64,000 nucleotides of DNA from Mycobacterium conspicuum (GCF_010730195.1 NZ_AP022613.1:3596001-3660000), one strand, 5' to 3'. Counted from the stretch's first letter, positions 1 to 8,161 are shown. Notes: generated from the letters alone by a model not told the origin. Numbers and translations are program-made.

Positions 1-2
1 CC

Positions 3-1142
3 ATTTACTCGTGGATGTTCGGCCTGGTGGTCACCGAGTTGCCGCTGCAGACGCTGGCGAGTCAGCTCGGCGGGCTGGCGTTGACGGCCCGGCAACTGAC
101 CCGGCCGGTGCGCACGATCGCCTGGCTGGTGGCCGGCGTATCGGCGCTGGGGTTGCTCAACTTCAGCCGCGCCGGCCATCGCGCTAACGTGCCGCTGACG
201 ACGGCGTTGGACACCGGACTGGGCGCCGCGCGGCGCACCGACTCCGCGGGCCTGTGGCGCCGCCCGGACGGCGCCGGCACCGCCAAGACGCCGGGAGTGC
301 TGCGGATGTTGCGGGTCTATCGCGACTACGCCCACGACTCGAACATCAGCTACGGCGAATACGGCAGCGCCAACCGCCTGGACATCTGGCGACGACCCGA
401 CCTGGATCGCGCCGGAAAGGCGCCGGTGCTGTTCCAGATTCCGGGTGGTGCGTGGACGACGGGAAATAAACGCGGACAAGCCCATCCGCTGATGAGCCAC
501 CTCGCCGAGCTGGGCTGGATCTGCGTCGCGATCAATTACCGGCACAGCCCGCGCAACACCTGGCCCGACCACATCGTCGACGTCAAGCGCGCCCTCGCCT
601 GGGTCAAACAGCACATCGCCGAGTACGGCGGCGACCCCGACTTCATCGCCATCACCGGCGGTTCGGCCGGCGGTCATCTGTCCTCGCTGGCGGCGCTGAC
701 GCCCAATGACCCGCAGTTCCAGCCGGGGTTCGAGGACGCCGACACCCGGGTACAGGCCGCGGTGCCCTTCTACGGCGTCTACGACTTCACCCGCTTCGAC
801 GACATGCACCCCATGATGCCCGGGCTGCTGGTGAAATCGATTGTCAAGCAACGCCCCTCGACCAACCCGCAGCCGTTCCTCGCCGCCTCACCGATCAATC
901 ACGTCTCGGCTGACGCTCCCCCGTTCTTCGTGCTGCACGGCACCAATGATTCCCTGGTTCCCATCGAGCAGGCCCGCAGCTTCGTGGGGCGACTACGCGA
1001 AATCAGCCGCCAGCCCGTCGTGTATGCCGAATTGCCGTTCACCCAACACGCTTTCGACATCTTCGGCTCGGCGCGCGCCGCGCACACCGCGGTCGCCGTC
1101 GAGCAATTCCTGGCCGAGATCTACCAGGCGCACCACCTATGA
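3..1142 (+). CDS. lipM: LipM-like alpha/beta hydrolase (esterase), 5' end outside window
   Basis: The frame is open from the window edge, so the true start is upstream; the first in-window ATG is at 15. The N-terminal part is hydrophobic and looks like membrane-anchoring segments, followed by an HSL-type alpha/beta hydrolase domain. An oxyanion-loop motif PGGAW and the nucleophile motif GGSAGG (GxSxG) are visible, with the catalytic Asp and His expected in the HGTNDSLVP and TQHAF segments near the C-terminus. From memory the sequence matches Rv2284 (LipM, about 430 residues) along its length. It probably hydrolyses short-chain esters at the membrane. Its stop codon overlaps the ATG of the next gene, so the two are likely translationally coupled. 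Confidence 0.85.
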   Translation: MYSWMFGLVVTELPLQTLASQLGGLALTARQLTRPVRTIAWLVAGVSALGLLNFSRAGHRANVPLTTALDTGLGAARRTDSAGLWRRPDGAGTAKTPGVLRMLRVYRDYAHDSNISYGEYGSANRLDIWRRPDLDRAGKAPVLFQIPGGAWTTGNKRGQAHPLMSHLAELGWICVAINYRHSPRNTWPDHIVDVKRALAWVKQHIAEYGGDPDFIAITGGSAGGHLSSLAALTPNDPQFQPGFEDADTRVQAAVPFYGVYDFTRFDDMHPMMPGLLVKSIVKQRPSTNPQPFLAASPINHVSADAPPFFVLHGTNDSLVPIEQARSFVGRLREISRQPVVYAELPFTQHAFDIFGSARAAHTAVAVEQFLAEIYQAHHL

Positions 1143-2170
1143 CCGCCGCCTACGTGCGATGGATGGCCGAGGGGGCCGCCAGACCGCTGGTCCATGCCTA
1201 CCGGCGCACCGGCGCCGATATCCCCTTCGGCGACCCGGTGCCGTCACATGGGCGCGAAATGGAGGGCTGGTTCTGGCGCCTCACCGACACCGCCACGGGC
1301 CGGGTCGTCGTCGCGCTGTGCAGCGTCAACCAACACCCCGACGGCAGCTGGGCGACGGTCGCGGTCGCGGTTCACCCCGGCGGTATCGTGCACTCCGCGG
1401 CCCTCGACTATGCCGAAACCAGGCTGTCGCACTTCACCGTCGACGCCGGAATCGATTCGAGCGGGCGCATTGCCGCGAGCCCCGATGGCCTGCACATCGA
1501 ACTCGAAGACGTCGCCGTGAACCTGCGTTTCACCGATCCGTTCGCCTGGCCCAAGATCCTGGGCGGTGGTGGCATTGCGTCCTCGGTCCCGTTCCTCAAC
1601 CAGTACTGGCATCCCTACCGGCTGGGCGGAAAGGCCAGCGGCACAGTCGAATTCGACGGAACGGTGTGGACGTTCGACGACGCTCGGCTCTACGCCGAAA
1701 GGAACTGGGGCGCAGGGTTTCCCGAACGCTGGTGGTGGGGCCAGGCGCACGACTTCGACGACGCTGACGTCTCGGTCGCGTTCTCCGGTGGCCTCCTTGA
1801 GCTCGGCCCGCTGCGCCAGGAGGTCACCGGCGTGGTGGTGCGACTCGACGACCGCGTGATCCGGGTGACGCCGCCGGCGCGGGTGCGAGCACAGCTCAGC
1901 GACGGACGCTGGACCGTGCACGCCCGCACGCCGCGCTACCAGATCGACCTGGACGGCGACGGCACCAACGTCAACCCGCACGTCTTGCCGGTGCCGCTGC
2001 CAGCCGAGCGGCGCAACATCCACACCGATTTCGAGCACCTTGCGGGCCGACTGCATTGCAGCGTGCGCAGATTCGGCCGAGTGGTGTTCGACGGAACCAG
2101 CACGATCGCGGGTCTGGAGATCGGCAGCCGCCCCGCCCGCCATCCTCGTGACGGCGTCGAGGCCCCTTAG
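1139..2170 (+). CDS. tocopherol cyclase-like lipocalin-type protein
   Basis: 343 residues starting at an ATG that overlaps the lipM stop (ATGA-type junction). The sequence has the pattern of the tocopherol cyclase-like family: a beta-rich protein with the segment YAERNWGAGFPERWWWGQAH around residues 190-210, which is that family's signature. In plants the family cyclises prenylquinols; in mycobacteria the substrate is unknown, so no reaction can be assigned. Coupling to a membrane esterase suggests a shared lipid substrate, but this is inference. It has no signal peptide. Confidence 0.7.
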   Translation: MTAAYVRWMAEGAARPLVHAYRRTGADIPFGDPVPSHGREMEGWFWRLTDTATGRVVVALCSVNQHPDGSWATVAVAVHPGGIVHSAALDYAETRLSHFTVDAGIDSSGRIAASPDGLHIELEDVAVNLRFTDPFAWPKILGGGGIASSVPFLNQYWHPYRLGGKASGTVEFDGTVWTFDDARLYAERNWGAGFPERWWWGQAHDFDDADVSVAFSGGLLELGPLRQEVTGVVVRLDDRVIRVTPPARVRAQLSDGRWTVHARTPRYQIDLDGDGTNVNPHVLPVPLPAERRNIHTDFEHLAGRLHCSVRRFGRVVFDGTSTIAGLEIGSRPARHPRDGVEAP

Positions 2171-2245
2171 CTGGCGGCCCAACCTTCGCGCGGTCGAGCT
2201 CGTCGAGGCCGAAGATGGCGAGTTCGCCGGGGACCATCCACGCCC

Positions 2246-2647
2246 TCAGCGATGTGTTCTCAAGGCCTCGATCTCGCAACGAACGCCTGCAGCCCGCGAC
2301 AGGCGCATATCAGCGGTGACCAGCACAACGTCCAGGGCCTCGGCCAGTGCGACGTAGGCCGCGTCGTATGGCGTGATGGCATGCCGCAGTTCCCATATGC
2401 GGTGCAGCATTGGTTGGTGCGAGGACCGGCTCAACGGCAAAACCGCCAGGTCTGCAATCGCGCTTTCGGCCCTGCGGGCGGGCATTTGTTTTGCAGCGAC
2501 CTGTCGGCGCCACACCGAGACCACCTCAAGGTCGATGAGTTCGGGAGCGGCCAAGGTGTCGTCCGCTAGACGTTCGCGGGCCTGCTGCCCGTCTGTCCCA
2601 TCATCGCCCAGCGCAACGGCCAGCACGCTCGCGTCAACGACGATCAC
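2246..2647 (-). CDS. vapC: VapC-family PIN-domain toxin
   Basis: 133 residues if translation starts at the GTG at 2647, giving the typical PIN beginning VIVVDASVLAVAL. A longer open frame reaches 2728, but the extra N-terminus is Arg-rich and unlike a PIN protein. Acidic catalytic residues are visible: Asp in VVDAS, Glu in ELIDLEV, Asp in TPYDAAYVALAE and Asp in VTADMRL. These predict a Mg2+-dependent ribonuclease. The chosen start lies 14 bases inside the end of the upstream antitoxin gene, the usual vapBC arrangement. The target RNA cannot be predicted. Confidence 0.85.
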   Translation of the reverse strand: MIVVDASVLAVALGDDGTDGQQARERLADDTLAAPELIDLEVVSVWRRQVAAKQMPARRAESAIADLAVLPLSRSSHQPMLHRIWELRHAITPYDAAYVALAEALDVVLVTADMRLSRAAGVRCEIEALRTHR

Positions 2648-2864
2648 GGTCTGCGCGAACCTGATCGACGGCGGCCGAAAACGGCACCCGGCCCCCGCGG
2701 CGCGCCGCGACGCGGTCGAAGACTTCATCCAGAGTTGGTTGGTTCGCGTCGGCGATCAGCCGGCTGCGAAGGTATTCCTGCAGGGACTGATGCGCGCGCG
2801 CGGCCCGCTCCCGTAGGACACGGTGGGTGTCATCGGGTACGTCTTTGATCTGCACGCTAGGCAT
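2634..2864 (-). CDS. vapB: VapB-family (FitA-like) antitoxin
   Basis: 76 residues starting at the ATG at 2864 (MPSVQIKDVPDDTH). The N-terminus is a ribbon-helix-helix DNA-binding segment (IKDVPDDTHRVLRERAARAHQSLQEYL), as in FitA-like VapB antitoxins. The C-terminal half should wrap and inhibit the PIN toxin encoded immediately downstream. A palindrome at 2866-2880 begins 2 bases upstream of the start codon and leaves little room for a ribosome-binding site, so transcription may be leaderless and autorepressed. The open frame continues further upstream, but that extension is not antitoxin-like. Confidence 0.85.
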   Translation of the reverse strand: MPSVQIKDVPDDTHRVLRERAARAHQSLQEYLRSRLIADANQPTLDEVFDRVAARRGGRVPFSAAVDQVRADRDRR

Positions 2865-2865
2865 A

Positions 2866-2891
2866 GCGCCATTTTGGCGCCAGTAGCGCCA
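2866..2891. promoter_or_regulatory. vapBC operator candidate (palindrome plus third half-site)
   Basis: GCGCCA (2866-2871) and TGGCGC (2875-2880) form a perfect inverted repeat with a 3-base centre. A third GCGCCA copy is at 2886-2891. The element lies between the divergent vapB start and the FAD oxidase start. RHH antitoxins typically bind such repeats with the toxin; binding here is inferred. Confidence 0.55.
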
Positions 2892-2937
2892 AAGTGCAAG
2901 TCTAGTTGCGCGCGTGACCCGGGGATACAGTGAGTCG

Positions 2938-4326
2938 ATGAGCGACATGGCGGCGCGGTTCGCCGAAATCGTCGGGAGCGCTTATCTGCTGACCGGCGAC
3001 ACGATCCCCGAGGACTACGGGCACGACGAGGAGCTGACGCACCCGCCGCAGCGGCCGGCGTATGTCGCCAAGCCGGCTAGCGCAGAAGAGGTTTCGCGGC
3101 TGTTGATGGCGGCCTCCGCACATGGAGTGCCGGTCACCGCCCGGGGTTCGGGAAGCGGCCTGTCGGGCGCGGCGCGTCCCCGGGCGGACGGGCTGCTGAT
3201 CTCGTTTGAGCGGATGAACGCGGTCCTGGAGGTCGACACCACCAACCAGGTCGCCGTCGTCCAGCCCGGCGTCACGTTGACCGAACTCGACGACGCCACC
3301 GCCGACACCGGCCTGCGGTACATGGTCCACCCCGGCGAGCTGTCCTCCAGCGTCGGCGGCAACGTCGGCACCAACGCCGGCGGGATGCGCGCGGTCAAAT
3401 ACGGCGTGGCCCGGCACAACGTGCTCGGACTGCAGGCGGTGCTGCCGACCGGTGAGATCATCCGCACCGGCGGCAAGATCGCCAAGGTGTCCACCGGCTA
3501 CGACCTCACCCAGCTGATCGTCGGCTCCGAGGGCACGCTGGCCCTGGCCACCGAGGTGATCGTCAAGCTGCATCCGCGGCTGGACCACAGCGCCACCGTG
3601 CTGGCGCCGTTCGCCGACTTCGATCAGGTCATGGAGGCGGTGCCCCGCGTCCTGGCCACCGGGCTCACGCCCTACATCCTCGAGTACATCGACAACATGA
3701 CGATGGCCGCGCTCATCCACACCCAGAACCTGGAGTTGGGAATTCCGGACCAGATCCGCGACAGCTGCGAGGCGTATCTTGTTGTGGCCCTTGAGAACCG
3801 CACCGCAGACCGGCTCGACGAGGATGTCGAGAAGACCGGTGAGCTGCTGGCCGAACTGGGTGCCGTCGACGCCTACGTGCTTGAAGGGGCGTCGGCGCGC
3901 AAGCTGATCGAGGCGCGGGAGAAAGCGTTTTGGACGCTGAAAGCCGTTGGTGCCGATGACCTTATCGACACCGTGGTGCCGCGCGGCTCGATGCCCAAGT
4001 TCATCTCCACCGCACGCGGTCTGGCGGCGGCCGCCGGCGGCGCCGCGGTCGGCTGCGGGCATGCCGGTGACGGCAACGTTCACCTGGCGATCCTGTGCAA
4101 GGATCCCTCGGCGAGGCACCGGCTGATCACCGATATCTTGGCGCTGGCAATGGAATTGGGCGGTGCCATCTCCGGCGAACACGGCCTGGGCCGCGCGAAG
4201 ACCCCGTATTTTGTCGAGCTCGAGGATCCCGCCAAGGTCGCCCTGATGCGCCGGATCAAGCAGAGCTTCGACCCGGCGGGCATTTTGAACCCCGATGTCG
4301 TCTTCGCGGCGGAGTCACTTCCGTAA
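2938..4326 (+). CDS. FAD-binding oxidase, glycolate/D-lactate dehydrogenase (GlcD) type
   Basis: 462 residues from the ATG at 2938; an ATG at 2947 is an alternative, and the open frame also contains an upstream start at 2914. The N-terminal half is a PCMH-type FAD domain with the motifs ARGSGSGLSGAA and HPGELSSSVGGNVGTNAGG. The C-terminal half is the FAD-linked oxidase cap with GHAGDGNVH and SGEHGLGRAKTPY, both typical of GlcD/DLD enzymes. It should oxidise a 2-hydroxyacid, passing electrons via FAD. From memory it corresponds to Rv2280. The gene stands alone, with the repeat element after its stop. Confidence 0.85.
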   Translation: MSDMAARFAEIVGSAYLLTGDTIPEDYGHDEELTHPPQRPAYVAKPASAEEVSRLLMAASAHGVPVTARGSGSGLSGAARPRADGLLISFERMNAVLEVDTTNQVAVVQPGVTLTELDDATADTGLRYMVHPGELSSSVGGNVGTNAGGMRAVKYGVARHNVLGLQAVLPTGEIIRTGGKIAKVSTGYDLTQLIVGSEGTLALATEVIVKLHPRLDHSATVLAPFADFDQVMEAVPRVLATGLTPYILEYIDNMTMAALIHTQNLELGIPDQIRDSCEAYLVVALENRTADRLDEDVEKTGELLAELGAVDAYVLEGASARKLIEAREKAFWTLKAVGADDLIDTVVPRGSMPKFISTARGLAAAAGGAAVGCGHAGDGNVHLAILCKDPSARHRLITDILALAMELGGAISGEHGLGRAKTPYFVELEDPAKVALMRRIKQSFDPAGILNPDVVFAAESLP

Positions 4327-4346
4327 CAAGAAGCCGGGCATAGTGA

Positions 4347-4535
4347 TTTTTGTCCACCTCTGAGCGACAATTGCGGTTTCGCAGTGTGCGCGCAGGGCGT
4401 CGGAAGATTGAGTGTGAACTCAGGGCTTTCGGTTGCAAGGACGGCGGACGACCCGCAACAGCCCGCGACATTCGATTTGTCGCTCAGAGGTGGACAAAAA
4501 GCACATCGCTTCCCCGCCAGTGACAGGTGTGGCGA
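4347..4535. repeat. intergenic inverted-repeat element, copy A
   Basis: Arms at 4347-4370 and 4477-4500 are exact 24-base reverse complements separated by 106 bases. Within the spacer, 4398-4470 contains a block (GTGTGAACTCAGGGCTTTCG, then CAACAGCCCGCGACAT) shared with the element near 12 kb. The right flank GGACAAAAAGCACAT followed by CTTCCCC is shared with both other copies. It lies between convergent genes and encodes no plausible protein. Confidence 0.85.
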
Positions 4536-4544
4536 ATGTGACTC

Positions 4545-5189
4545 TCACATCCCGAAATGCGTACGCTGCACCGCCACCACCGCCTCCGGTGGCCCGTTCA
4601 GCGAGACTACCGCCGCGGATTGGCGCCCAAAGAGATACAACAAAACTTCACCCGGCGACCCGCTGAGCCGAGCCACCGGCTCACCTGGCCGAACCCTCAC
4701 GCGCTCGCTGGTGCCCGCCCATTCCAGCTCAAGCCCGCAAGCGCGCAACCGCCGGCTCAGAAACCGCCCGCCGCGCCGCACGTTTCGCCACAACGCGGCA
4801 TCCATCGCCACCGTAAGACTGCGCGGCCCTTGGCCATTCGCTCGTCGAACGTCCTCGTGGTGCACGAAGAACTCGTTGAGATTCGCCATCGCGCGCACCC
4901 ACTCGAGGCGGAAGAATCCGATCGGCGGCCCGGACCGAATCTCCTCGACGAGCCGCGCAAAGTCCGTCCGCCACGCCAATCCCGCCCTGCGCCGCTCGGC
5001 GAACCGCGCGAAGGGCCCGGGCAGAACGAGGCATGGCCCGGCGACCGGATCGTGTTCTCGCTGCACCAGATGCGCGGCCAGATCGTGAGCGGTCCAGCCG
5101 TCGAGCAGGGTGGGAGCCGACGGACCGAGCCGAAGCAACAGATCGCACAGCTCGCGGCGCTCCAGCGCGTCCAGCCGAACATCAGCCAC
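4545..5189 (-). CDS. TIGR03085/mycothiol-dependent maleylpyruvate isomerase-fold protein
   Basis: 214 residues from the GTG at 5189 (VADVRLDALERRELCDLLL). The layout matches the TIGR03085 family of the DinB/MDMPI superfamily: LLLRLGPSAPTLLDGWTAHDLAAHLV near the N-terminus, then WVRAMANLNEFFVHHEDVRRANG with the characteristic HHEDVRR motif. The first His (AAHLV) and the HHED histidine are the likely metal ligands. Members are thought to be thiol- or metal-dependent enzymes, but no substrate is known. The longer open frame to 5339 would add an Arg-rich stretch overlapping the upstream gene, so I reject it. It follows the ANTAR gene by 11 bases and may be cotranscribed with it. Confidence 0.75.
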   Translation of the reverse strand: MADVRLDALERRELCDLLLRLGPSAPTLLDGWTAHDLAAHLVQREHDPVAGPCLVLPGPFARFAERRRAGLAWRTDFARLVEEIRSGPPIGFFRLEWVRAMANLNEFFVHHEDVRRANGQGPRSLTVAMDAALWRNVRRGGRFLSRRLRACGLELEWAGTSERVRVRPGEPVARLSGSPGEVLLYLFGRQSAAVVSLNGPPEAVVAVQRTHFGM

Positions 5190-5200
5190 GCCGGCACAGT

Positions 5201-5845
5201 CTACGGGCCGTGCACACCCAGCAGCACGCGGTCGACCTCCCTGCGCACGTGGTCGGGAATCATGTTGGCCGCCACCACCTCGCGCGCAAACCGCTCGCAG
5301 AATTCGCGCAGGCTCAGCCCGGTCTCCTGCGAGCGCCATTTCAACGCGCTCAACGCATCTGCGGCGGAGAACTGATAGACGTACATCAAAATGCCGCGGG
5401 CACGTTCGATGACGGCGCGGTCGGCGGCAATGCTTTTCGCGGCCTGCCCGACCCGATGTCGCACGTCGTTCTCGTCGGAATCGGTGATGTCGATATAGAA
5501 CCCGGAAGTGCCGATCACCTCGCCCGCTTCGTCGAAACGGCGACTACCCACCACGACAACGACGCGGACCCGGCCCTGCGTGTCGATGATGCGATGACGG
5601 CTGCTGAACGGCTGCCCGTGACGAATCATGTTGTCGACTAACGCGGTAACGGCCGGCTTATCGTCGGCGTGCTTGTGCGCCAGCACCAGCTCGGTGGTCG
5701 GCACGACGGATCCCGGTTCGTAGCCGTGCATCCGCGCGACCTCGTCCGACCATTCCCAGCGTTCACCGTCGACCGAGAACCTGAAACTGCCGACCCGGTC
5801 CCCCACCAGGGCTGCGTCGGCTTCGATACCCGTCATGCGAACCAC
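5201..5845 (-). CDS. PAS-ANTAR RNA-binding antiterminator
   Basis: 214 residues; the ATG at 5845 and one three codons later are both possible starts. Residues about 15-125 form a PAS sensor domain (WEWSDEVARMHGYEPG, ending in SGFYIDITD). Residues about 130-200 are an ANTAR domain (AAKSIAADRAVIERARGILMYVYQFSAADALSAL), which binds paired stem-loops in nascent RNA and prevents termination. No Asp-phosphorylation receiver is present, so the PAS domain is the likely signal input. I could not identify its RNA target in this window. Confidence 0.85.
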   Translation of the reverse strand: MVRMTGIEADAALVGDRVGSFRFSVDGERWEWSDEVARMHGYEPGSVVPTTELVLAHKHADDKPAVTALVDNMIRHGQPFSSRHRIIDTQGRVRVVVVVGSRRFDEAGEVIGTSGFYIDITDSDENDVRHRVGQAAKSIAADRAVIERARGILMYVYQFSAADALSALKWRSQETGLSLREFCERFAREVVAANMIPDHVRREVDRVLLGVHGP

Positions 5846-5889
5846 CCCACGGCACGCGGATACCCATTCAGCCGCCGTTTACCAAGTGT

Positions 5890-6405
5890 TTATGTCTTGG
5901 GGCGCACCCCCGCGGCGCGGTAGACGAAGTTCGGGGTCACCGGAAAGCGCAGCGTGGTGGTGGGTAGCTGGCCGAGCACGTCGTCGGGGATCTTTTTCTT
6001 GTAGTTGAGTTTCATGCTGCCGCTGAAGGCGCTATCGACGGCATGCAGGTCGATGTCGATCACGAGGCCTTTCTCGGTGATCGTCGCCCGCCCCGGCCCG
6101 TGATCGATGTCCCAGTGGCAGTCGATGGACCGCAGATTCGCGTCACCGCGGGTGGGAAACGTCGCGACGATCCGGGCGGCGCTGAAACCGATGCCACCCA
6201 CGTAGCGGGACACACCCGAGGCCGAAAACACCCCCGGGACATGCCCGCTGAAGTGGCGATTCACGCCGACACGGCCCGCCTCGAAGATGGCCCCTTCGGC
6301 CTCGAGTTGTTCGTGAAGCTCTGCGGGCAGATTGCCCAACTGCGACCAGATGCGGAGGAAGCCGAACACAAGCCAGACCGTAGCCGAAGCCGTTGGCCGT
6401 CGCAT
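5890..6405 (-). CDS. conserved mycobacterial hypothetical protein
   Basis: About 171 residues if started at the ATG at 6405; the frame is open to 6480, but that would overlap the divergent gene's start. I do not recognise a family. The central part (HFSGHVPGVFSASGVSRYVGGIGFSAARIVATFP) and the C-terminus (TTTLRFPVTPNFVYRAAGVRP) suggest a beta-rich protein. It has no clear signal peptide or membrane helix. Only a few bases separate it from the divergent exported-protein gene, so the promoters must overlap. Confidence 0.6.
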   Translation of the reverse strand: MRRPTASATVWLVFGFLRIWSQLGNLPAELHEQLEAEGAIFEAGRVGVNRHFSGHVPGVFSASGVSRYVGGIGFSAARIVATFPTRGDANLRSIDCHWDIDHGPGRATITEKGLVIDIDLHAVDSAFSGSMKLNYKKKIPDDVLGQLPTTTLRFPVTPNFVYRAAGVRPKT

Positions 6406-6422
6406 ACCCTGGCGCAGTGGGC

Positions 6423-7056
6423 ATGCTGGCCCGACTTGTCGCCGCCCTGATCGCGATGACGGCCGTTTCATCGGCCGCACCGGCGCGTGCCGATCCGCCG
6501 CCCACCCAGCAGAATCACCACGGTCGCCGTGGGGCCCGGCGGCCAGCCGATCAACGGCTACGTCGAGGCGCCGTCGAGAAGCAACGTCACCACGGTCGAC
6601 GACTGCACCACGCCCTCGCCCTCGGCGATCGCGGACAACGTCTACTATTGCTCCCCCACCGCGGCCGGCGCGGGCACCTGCTGGCCGTCGACCCCGGGAT
6701 CGCTACTGTGCGTTGACAATCCGTGGGACAAGCGGCTGCACCGGGTGACCTACGGCGGCGCGCTCCCGCCCGTCCACCCCACCGCCTCACCCGACCCGTT
6801 CGCGCTGCTGCTCGACGGCGGCGCGCGCTGCCTGTTCCGCAATGGCGGCGCCTGGGGCGGGCGCGCCGACGGCTACATCGGCGTCTACGACTGCGGCGAC
6901 GTCGCGGTGCTGTGGCTGCCCAGCCAGGGCGCCGGGACGTGCATCGACCGCTCGGCGGCGGTGTGGACGGTGAAGGTCGGCCAACTCGGCGCACAGACCG
7001 CGAGCCCGCCGCAGACCCGCGCGGTGACCAGCGCCTGGTTCGCTGGAGCGGTCTAA
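6423..7056 (+). pseudogene. exported Cys-containing protein, interrupted by a frameshift near 6513
   Basis: A good signal peptide starts at the ATG at 6423 (MLARLVAALIAMTAVSSAAPARA, cleavage after ARA) and continues PPPTQQ. The rest of the protein lies one frame over, from ITTVAVGPGGQPINGY at 6514 to the stop at 7056. A single extra A at about 6513 would explain the shift. The mature part (about 180 residues) has paired cysteines (VYYCSPTAAGAGTCWP, LLCVDNPWD, CLFRNGGAW, VYDCGD, GTCIDRS), fitting an exported disulfide-bonded protein. Without the repair, only a GTG at 6487 could start the second frame, losing the signal peptide. It could be a real pseudogene or a sequencing error. No function is recognised. 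Confidence 0.65.
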
Positions 7057-7108
7057 ATCCCGGCGTTTCCGCCCCCGTGGGCGTTGCTGGTGCGGTAACT
7101 TCTCCGGC

Positions 7109-8161
7109 ATGTTTGGCATCATTCGGCCCTGCCGTCATCGGCTCGGCGGCGAGCTCGCGGCCGCGTGGAGGGCCCAGTTGTGCGGGCTGTGCCTGGCGCT
7201 GCGCGACGACTACGGGCAAAGCGCGCGCATCGCCACCAACTACGACGGGCTCGTCGTCTCGGTGCTCGTCGAAGCCCAGCAGACCGCCCAACCCACCCGC
7301 CGCACCGCCGGGCCGTGTCCGCTGCGGGGCATGCGGCGCGCCGACGTGGCCACCGGCGAGTGTGTGCGGCTGGCCGCGGTGGTGTCGCTGGCGCTGGCCG
7401 CGGCGCGGGTGCGCGATCACGTCGACGACCGCGACGGCCTGATCGGAGCACCCGGCGTGCGCCCGGCCGCCCGTCGCATCGCCGAGCGGTGGCTGCACCA
7501 GGGCACCGACGCCGGCCACACCCTGGGCTTCGACACCGGGGTCCTGGTGGCCGCGATGGATCGGCAGGCCGACCTCGAGGCCGCGGCGGGCCCGGGCAGC
7601 TCGCTGCTGGCGGTGACCGAGCCCACCGAGACGGCGGTGGCCGAGGCGTTCGCGCACACCGCCGTGCTGGCCGGTCGCCCCGCCAACTCGGAGCCGCTGC
7701 GTGAGGTCGGTCGGCTGTTCGGGCGGGTCGCGCACCTGCTCGACGCCGTCGAGGACTACCGCGACGACGTGGCGCGCGGCAAGTGGAACCCGTTGGCCGC
7801 CACCGGAACTCCCGTCGCCGAGGTCCGCACGCTGTGCGACGATGCGGTGCTGGGCATCGAATTGGCCTTGGCCGACGTGGAATTCACCGACGGCCGGCTG
7901 CCGCAGCGGCTGCTGACCCGCGAGCTGCGGCGCGCGGTGTCGCGCACCTTTGCACACAGCGGAACCCCACACGGCCAGCAGGAGCCGATCAACTTCGGGC
8001 CCGGCGCCGACGTCCCGCAGGACGAGGGCGCGGATCCGGCCACGCAGGGGCGGCGACGCGGCGCCAGCTCGAGCTCCGTCTGCTGCTGCGATGGCTGTGA
8101 TGGCTGCTGTGACTGCGATTGCTGCTGCGACTGCGACGACTGCTGCTGCGACTGCTCATAA
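7109..8161 (+). CDS. DUF5685-family protein with extreme Cys/Asp-rich tail
   Basis: 350 residues. The first 70 carry a Cys cluster (FGIIRPCRHRL, CGLCLALRDDYG, GPCPLRGM), which suggests metal binding. The middle is an all-helical domain of the DUF5685 type. The last 30 residues are extraordinary: from about residue 324 there are 15 Cys and 7 Asp in 26 residues, arranged in CCC, CDC and CC groups and encoded by TGC/GAC-rich near-repeats at 8080-8158. Family function is not established; a metal-sequestering or metallo-cofactor role is inference. It lies 28 bases upstream of the Na+/H+ exchanger and may share its transcript. Confidence 0.7.
   Translation: MFGIIRPCRHRLGGELAAAWRAQLCGLCLALRDDYGQSARIATNYDGLVVSVLVEAQQTAQPTRRTAGPCPLRGMRRADVATGECVRLAAVVSLALAAARVRDHVDDRDGLIGAPGVRPAARRIAERWLHQGTDAGHTLGFDTGVLVAAMDRQADLEAAAGPGSSLLAVTEPTETAVAEAFAHTAVLAGRPANSEPLREVGRLFGRVAHLLDAVEDYRDDVARGKWNPLAATGTPVAEVRTLCDDAVLGIELALADVEFTDGRLPQRLLTRELRRAVSRTFAHSGTPHGQQEPINFGPGADVPQDEGADPATQGRRRGASSSSVCCCDGCDGCCDCDCCCDCDDCCCDCS

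Noticed and set aside
2902..4182. Long open frame on the minus strand opposite the FAD oxidase gene
   Set aside because: Its translation is rich in His, Arg, Gln and Gly with no domain. It is the usual antisense shadow of a high-GC gene whose sense strand has clear GlcD motifs.
4347..4535. Inverted-repeat element considered as an insertion sequence
   Set aside because: It is too short for a transposase, has no coding frame and no obvious target-site duplication. At most it is a miniature, non-autonomous element.
5201..5845. Search for paired hexaloop stem-loops (ANTAR targets) in leaders of the window
   Set aside because: No leader showed a convincing pair with the expected loop pattern by eye, so no target is claimed.
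6587..7972. 461-codon antisense frame opposite the exported protein and DUF5685 genes
   Set aside because: It spans two real genes and an intergenic gap, and its composition is Arg/Gly/Ala low-complexity, so it is not credible as coding.
8080..8158. TGC/GAC-rich near-repeats considered as a CRISPR array or tandem repeat locus
   Set aside because: They are in frame within the DUF5685 gene and encode its Cys/Asp tail, with no spacer-like variation.
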